Part shown: positions 58,680 to 61,566 of the stretch, piece after piece
How positions within the stretch are numbered: the stretch's first letter is position 1
Layout of the letters: every line of letters starts with the position of its first letter
Assembly (NCBI GenBank): GCA_016845585.1
Contig: JAERSO010000072.1
Coordinates: 1 to 61,566, forward strand
Reading direction: 5' to 3'
DNA length: 61,566 nucleotides
Source of the DNA: Acidimicrobiaceae bacterium
Lineage (GTDB): Bacteria; Actinomycetota; Acidimicrobiia; Acidimicrobiales; Aldehydirespiratoraceae
The notes under the pieces: model-generated
Seen by the model: only the letters and a program-made list of their open reading frames with translations
Database searches by the model: none
Told to the model about the DNA's origin: nothing
Translations under genes and position numbers: made by a program

Positions 58680-58712
58680 AAGTAACGCTGGGGTCTGTCC
58701 CCAGCGTTACTT
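58680..58712. terminator. Hairpin, GGGGTCTGTCCCC family (copy 5)
   Basis: AAGTAACGCTGGGG / TCTGT / CCCCAGCGTTACTT: 14-bp perfect arms. The right end overlaps the TAA stop of the converging gene (58711-58713). The outer stem AAGTAACGC differs from the AAAGCAC stem of copies 1, 3 and 4. Confidence 0.8.
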
Positions 58713-58953
58713 AGTCGACCAGCAGGAGGGCGCCGGCGAGCAGCAGGAGCTTGGCGTCGTCGCTGAACCGGCCGATGAACGGCAGCACGTCATCGAGTCG
58801 GTTGGAGAGATCGGCATCGGACCCCTCGGACGCCCACCACGTGCCGATGGCGGCGCCACGCATCGCAGCTGCTCTCGAAGAAGGTGTGCCCTCGAGGCCA
58901 TGCGTCAGGTCGCTGACCGCCAACGCCATCAACACGAGTGCAATCCCGCTCAT
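58711..58953 (-). CDS. Small membrane protein partner of the SatD-like gene
   Basis: An 80-residue protein with a hydrophobic segment at each end (residues 3-15 and 68-79) and a polar middle. ATG 58953 overlaps the upstream stop by 4 nt (ATGA), so its translation depends on the SatD-like gene. Family not recognised; it may anchor or sense for the regulator. Confidence 0.55.
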   Translation of the reverse strand: MSGIALVLMALAVSDLTHGLEGTPSSRAAAMRGAAIGTWWASEGSDADLSNRLDDVLPFIGRFSDDAKLLLLAGALLLVD

Positions 58954-59666
58954 GTGCGAATCCCTTCCAGTTGATCGAGGGCCACCACGATCTCTCGGAG
59001 ATGATTTCTACCGCGGCGCTGTGACACCGCACTTGCGGTCAACCCCACCCGACGGGCGATCTCGGCCGTGGACACGCCCTCACGATCTCCGAGCACGATG
59101 GCGGCTTCTGTGGCATCGAGCGTGGCCAGGCTCCGGTCGAGGAGCGTGGTGAGTGCGCGCAGCGCCGATACTGCCGGGATGGTCAGCTCCGTCGGCGGCG
59201 GGAGCGCTCGCGGACTCGGCGACAGGTCGGAGGGGCCCGCGCTGTCGGCGGCGTCCGGGGCGAGTCCGGCGAGTCGCATCCGAGCGGGATAGCTGGAACG
59301 GACGGTGGCTGCGTCCATCTCGTCGAGCGCGGCGCGAGCTTCCCACCAGGCGGGCCCGTCCTGGCCGAACGGTGTGCGATCGGGGTCGTGGACCACGATG
59401 TCTCCCCAACCGATGGCCGTGCGGATCTCCGCAGTGCCGGTGAGCCGAAGCCGCAGATCCACCGCCGCGACCATGGCCGAGACGACGGTGGCGTAGGTGC
59501 CCTGGAGTTCATCGCCAACGGTCGGCGTGAACGGGTCGAGCGCCGGATACATCGCCTCGACGACGGCGGCGACCTCGGTCAGCGACCGCTGCAACGACTC
59601 ACGATCGAGATGTTGGCGCGAGTCGACCACATCGATCAGCACTGCGGCGTAGCCGTGAACTCCCAT
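58950..59666 (-). CDS. SatD-family protein with C-terminal helix-turn-helix
   Basis: A 238-residue protein. The N-terminal part A-A-V-L-I-D-V-V-D-S-R and D-E-L-Q-G-T-Y matches SatD, a family related to nucleotide cyclase/GGDEF-like folds and named from an acid tolerance locus. The C-terminus (about 175-235) is a LuxR/sigma-like helix-turn-helix: A-E-I-A-R-R-V-G-L-T-A-S-A-V-S-Q-R. ATG 59666 has TAAACT 6 nt upstream, and two palindromes precede it, so it probably represses itself. It is coupled to a small membrane protein. Confidence 0.75.
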   Translation of the reverse strand: MGVHGYAAVLIDVVDSRQHLDRESLQRSLTEVAAVVEAMYPALDPFTPTVGDELQGTYATVVSAMVAAVDLRLRLTGTAEIRTAIGWGDIVVHDPDRTPFGQDGPAWWEARAALDEMDAATVRSSYPARMRLAGLAPDAADSAGPSDLSPSPRALPPPTELTIPAVSALRALTTLLDRSLATLDATEAAIVLGDREGVSTAEIARRVGLTASAVSQRRGRNHLREIVVALDQLEGIRT

Positions 59667-59672
59667 ATGGGT

Positions 59673-59678
59673 AGTTTA
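59673..59678 (-). promoter_or_regulatory. -10-like box for the SatD-like gene (leaderless)
   Basis: TAAACT on the minus strand, 6 nt before ATG 59666, next to the proximal palindrome. Confidence 0.5.
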
Positions 59679-59679
59679 G

Positions 59680-59722
59680 TGACGAATTTCGTCATGTCTA
59701 CTGTTAATGACGAAATTCGTCA
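59680..59722. promoter_or_regulatory. Twin palindromic operators TGACGAAWTTCGTCA
   Basis: TGACGAATTTCGTCA (59680-59694) and TGACGAAATTCGTCA (59708-59722), identical except the centre base, 28 bp apart centre to centre (nearly three helical turns). They lie in the -10 to -35 region of the SatD-like gene and beyond. Strong candidate binding sites for a dimeric repressor, perhaps the SatD-like protein itself. Confidence 0.8.
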
Positions 59723-59756
59723 TGAGTAATCCTCTTTCGAACAACCGTCATCTCGC

Positions 59757-60407
59757 TCAGCCGGTCAGATCGATGCCGAGCACGGCTTCGAGATCGGCGA
59801 TCGCCTGTTCCGGGCCGAGCACCTTGATGGTCTGCATCCCCATCGCCCGGGCCGGCTTGAGGTTGATCCCGAGGTCATCGAGGAACACGCACTCGGCCGG
59901 TTCCGCTCCGAGGCGTTCACAGGCGATCTCGTAGAACCGGGGTTCGGGTTTGCGAATCCCCACGACGCTCGACTCGATGATCTCGTCGAACAGGCCGTGC
60001 ACCTCCGCGAGGTCGGCCCCGTCGGCATCCGTCATTGCCGTCGTCCCACGAGCACCGTCAGGCGAAGAGAAGTTGTTGGTCAACATCGCCGTCTTGTAGG
60101 CGGCCGAACAACGGCGGAGCGCTTCGACCATCGTCGGGCGGAGTCGACCCCGCAACGACGCCACCACGCGAGAGGCATCGACGTCGTACCCCGCGGCTCG
60201 AGCCTCGTCCTCGAAGGCATCGATGAACTGCTCCGTCGAGTACTCCCCCCGTTCGAAACGGGCCCAGGCATTCGTGTCGGGGTTCGTGGCGTTGATGGTG
60301 CGGATGAGGTCGCGGGGCAGGCCTGCCTCGTCCTCATAGACGTTGAACGCCTCGAATGGACTGGTGAGGATCACTCCTCCGAAATCAAACAGAACGGCTC
60401 GAATCAC
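59757..60407 (-). CDS. HAD-superfamily phosphatase
   Basis: A 216-residue HAD subfamily IA hydrolase: F-D-F-G-G-V-I (nucleophile Asp8; the second aspartate of DxD is Gly10, as in the YihX/epoxide-hydrolase N-terminal group), L-T-N-N-F (motif II), R-K-P-E-P-R-F-Y (motif III Lys) and F-L-D-D-L-G-I-N (motif IV). Sugar or nucleotide phosphate substrates are likely. GTG 60407 is fixed by TACGCT 6 nt upstream; an open frame to 60764 is antisense to the next gene. Confidence 0.87.
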   Translation of the reverse strand: MIRAVLFDFGGVILTSPFEAFNVYEDEAGLPRDLIRTINATNPDTNAWARFERGEYSTEQFIDAFEDEARAAGYDVDASRVVASLRGRLRPTMVEALRRCSAAYKTAMLTNNFSSPDGARGTTAMTDADGADLAEVHGLFDEIIESSVVGIRKPEPRFYEIACERLGAEPAECVFLDDLGINLKPARAMGMQTIKVLGPEQAIADLEAVLGIDLTG

Positions 60408-60413
60408 CGAGGC

Positions 60414-60419
60414 AGCGTA
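60414..60419 (-). promoter_or_regulatory. -10-like box for the HAD phosphatase gene (leaderless)
   Basis: TACGCT on the minus strand, 6 nt before GTG 60407. Confidence 0.5.
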
Positions 60420-60443
60420 GACAACATGGTTGACTGAACCCTC

Positions 60444-61566
60444 ATGGCTAAAAGGCACGCCGTCGTCGACGGCTCCAACATCGCAACCGAAGGCCGCTCG
60501 GAGCCGAGCTTCGCCCAACTCAACGAGGCGGTGGCATCGTTCGACGTGGACCACATGTTCTCGCTCATCACCGTCATCGTCGACGCGTCGTTCGAGCACC
60601 GTGTCGCCAAGTCCGAACGCAAAGCCGTCCGTGACGCGATCGACAGCAACAAGATCATCACCCCTCCCGCCGGCGTGATCGGGCGCGGCGACACCTTCAT
60701 CCTCGAGGTCGCCGATCGCGCCAAAGCCGTCGTGTTGTCCAACGACTCCTTCCAGGAGTTCCACGGAACCTACGAGTGGCTCTTCGACGAGGGCCGCCTG
60801 ATCGGCGGCAAGCCCATTCCCGGTGTCGGGTGGATCTTCGTGCCCCGATTGCCGGTGCGGGGTCCGGTCAGTCGAAAGGCGACCCGCAAGCCCAGGTCGG
60901 CGACACCGGCGAAGACCGCACCGGAGAAGAGCGTCACGAAGAAGGCTGCCTCGGAGCCCAAGAAGCGGACGGCCGGCCGGCGAGGGCGAGGGGCCAAATC
61001 CCCCGAGCCGACCCAGGAACCGAAGGCACCGGTCTCACGGTCGACACCTGCGGCTCCAGCGAAGAAGACCAGTCGGTCTGGACGAAATGACGGCAACACA
61101 GCGAAGGCGTGGAACGCGTTTCGGCGCGCGCACCCCCTGGGCTCGAGCGTGCGAGCCACAGTCGAGAAGTTCTCGTCGCACGGCGCCTACGCCCACGCCG
61201 GGAGCATCGAGATCTACCTGCCGCTCCGGCTGATGGCCGATCCCGCCCCGCGCCGAGCCCGCGACGCGGTGTCTGTCGGACAGACCCGGGAGTTCATCAT
61301 CCACCGCTACGACACTGATCGACGCGGCGTCGATGCGGGCATCATCCCCCTGGTCACGCGGAGCGGCCAGACTGTGGCTGCCATTCAGGCGGCGGACACC
61401 TCTGCCGATGGCGCATCCAGCCACAATTCCGGAAAGCGGACGAAGGGACGCACCATGACAGCAAAGAAGGCAGCCAAAAAGGCACCCGCCAAGAAAGCCG
61501 CAACAAAGAAGGCAGCCAAAAAGGCACCCGCCAAGACAGCCGCACCAAAGAAGGCAGCCAAAAAGG
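60444..61566 (+). CDS. NYN/Zc3h12a-like RNase fused to an S1-like domain and a Lys/Ala-rich tail (3' truncated)
   Basis: The frame is open from ATG 60444 to the window end (374 codons). Residues 5-130 match the Zc3h12a-like NYN ribonuclease fold: V-V-D-G-S-N-I (catalytic Asp9), V-I-V-D-A-S-F and V-L-S-N-D-S-F. A basic Lys/Arg/Pro/Ala-rich linker follows (about 145-220), then an S1/OB-like segment (G-S-S-V-R-A-T-V-E-K-F, H-G-A-Y-A-H, I-Y-L-P-L) and finally tandem K-K-A-A-K-K-A-P-A-K repeats like histone H1 or HupB tails. This suggests an RNA-cutting enzyme held on nucleic acid. The tail length is unknown. Confidence 0.75.
   Translation, partial: MAKRHAVVDGSNIATEGRSEPSFAQLNEAVASFDVDHMFSLITVIVDASFEHRVAKSERKAVRDAIDSNKIITPPAGVIGRGDTFILEVADRAKAVVLSNDSFQEFHGTYEWLFDEGRLIGGKPIPGVGWIFVPRLPVRGPVSRKATRKPRSATPAKTAPEKSVTKKAASEPKKRTAGRRGRGAKSPEPTQEPKAPVSRSTPAAPAKKTSRSGRNDGNTAKAWNAFRRAHPLGSSVRATVEKFSSHGAYAHAGSIEIYLPLRLMADPAPRRARDAVSVGQTREFIIHRYDTDRRGVDAGIIPLVTRSGQTVAAIQAADTSADGASSHNSGKRTKGRTMTAKKAAKKAPAKKAATKKAAKKAPAKTAAPKKAAKK

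Noticed and set aside
61440-61566. CRISPR-like or satellite repeat at the window end
   Set aside because: The 30-base periodic sequence codes for K-K-A-A-K-K-A-P-A-K units in one open frame; there are no spacers.

Overview
The window is about 61.6 kb of high-GC DNA with tightly packed genes and no rRNA, tRNA, insertion sequence or CRISPR array that I can recognise. It reads as a chromosomal segment of a high-GC actinobacterium. The evidence is the gene order smc, Fpg-like, rnc, acpP, plsX, rpmF, DUF177, coiled-coil protein, coaD, rsmD; the single-chain kgd-type 2-oxoglutarate enzyme; two F420-type LLM oxidoreductases; a MhuD-like haem monooxygenase; and many start codons that sit 6-8 nt after a TANNNT box, as in leaderless actinobacterial transcripts. 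The genus is not certain; a marine Acidimicrobiia (Ilumatobacter-like) organism is my best guess.

Layout. 1-181: 3' end of a serine hydrolase gene. 242-9808: a methylated-amine block with an MttB-family methyltransferase and two FAD/folate-type demethylating dehydrogenases. One of these is divergent from an IclR regulator across a clear palindromic operator. A lipoprotein and a universal stress protein lie between them. 9923-10753: LLM oxidoreductase. 10782-24043: housekeeping genes (SMC, fatty acid/phospholipid, ribosome, CoA, RecG, DAK/FakA-like). 24052-25211: a Vsr/DUF559-type endonuclease gene enclosed by inverted pairs of palindromic repeats. 25219-31761: Lrp-like domain, pckA, haem monooxygenase, deacetylase, CoA-transferase, hydrolase, GNAT. 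31762-35475: thiBPQ under a TPP riboswitch. 35492-37097: ferric-reductase-like membrane protein, ApbE and a small secreted protein. 37177-43990: amino-compound catabolism (aminotransferase, amidase, aldehyde dehydrogenase, enoyl-CoA hydratase, agmatinase-like, LLM). 44014-48991: PH/SHOCT protein, a frame-disrupted surface protein, and the arsJ-GAPDH arsenate pair inside an operon with a GNAT and a metallopeptidase. 49040-57776: UvrD-like helicase, antiporter, exonuclease III and kgd. 57871-58628: a decayed class D beta-lactamase. 58711-61566: SatD-like regulator with a small membrane partner, HAD phosphatase, and a NYN-nuclease/S1-like/lysine-rich-tail protein cut by the window end.

How the genes work together. 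The first 10 kb can be read as stepwise N-demethylation of a quaternary or tertiary amine such as glycine betaine, with the folate-linked C1 transfer domain carried in the dehydrogenases; the corrinoid partner of MttB is not in the window. The thi operon imports thiamine, whose pyrophosphate is the cofactor of kgd. ArsJ and its GAPDH convert and export arsenate as 1-arseno-3-phosphoglycerate.

Two repeat systems stand out. One is a family of perfect hairpins with a constant GGGGTCTG(T/A)CCCC core and variable but still complementary outer stems, always placed right at gene ends and often containing stop codons. The other is the pair-of-pairs of palindromes around the endonuclease gene. Other oddities are an Fpg-family protein in the mutM position that lacks the catalytic Pro2 and most family signature residues, an rnc gene whose only upstream start is CTG, and two divergent promoters whose -10 boxes share one TA step. 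No stretch longer than about 300 bases lacks a feature.
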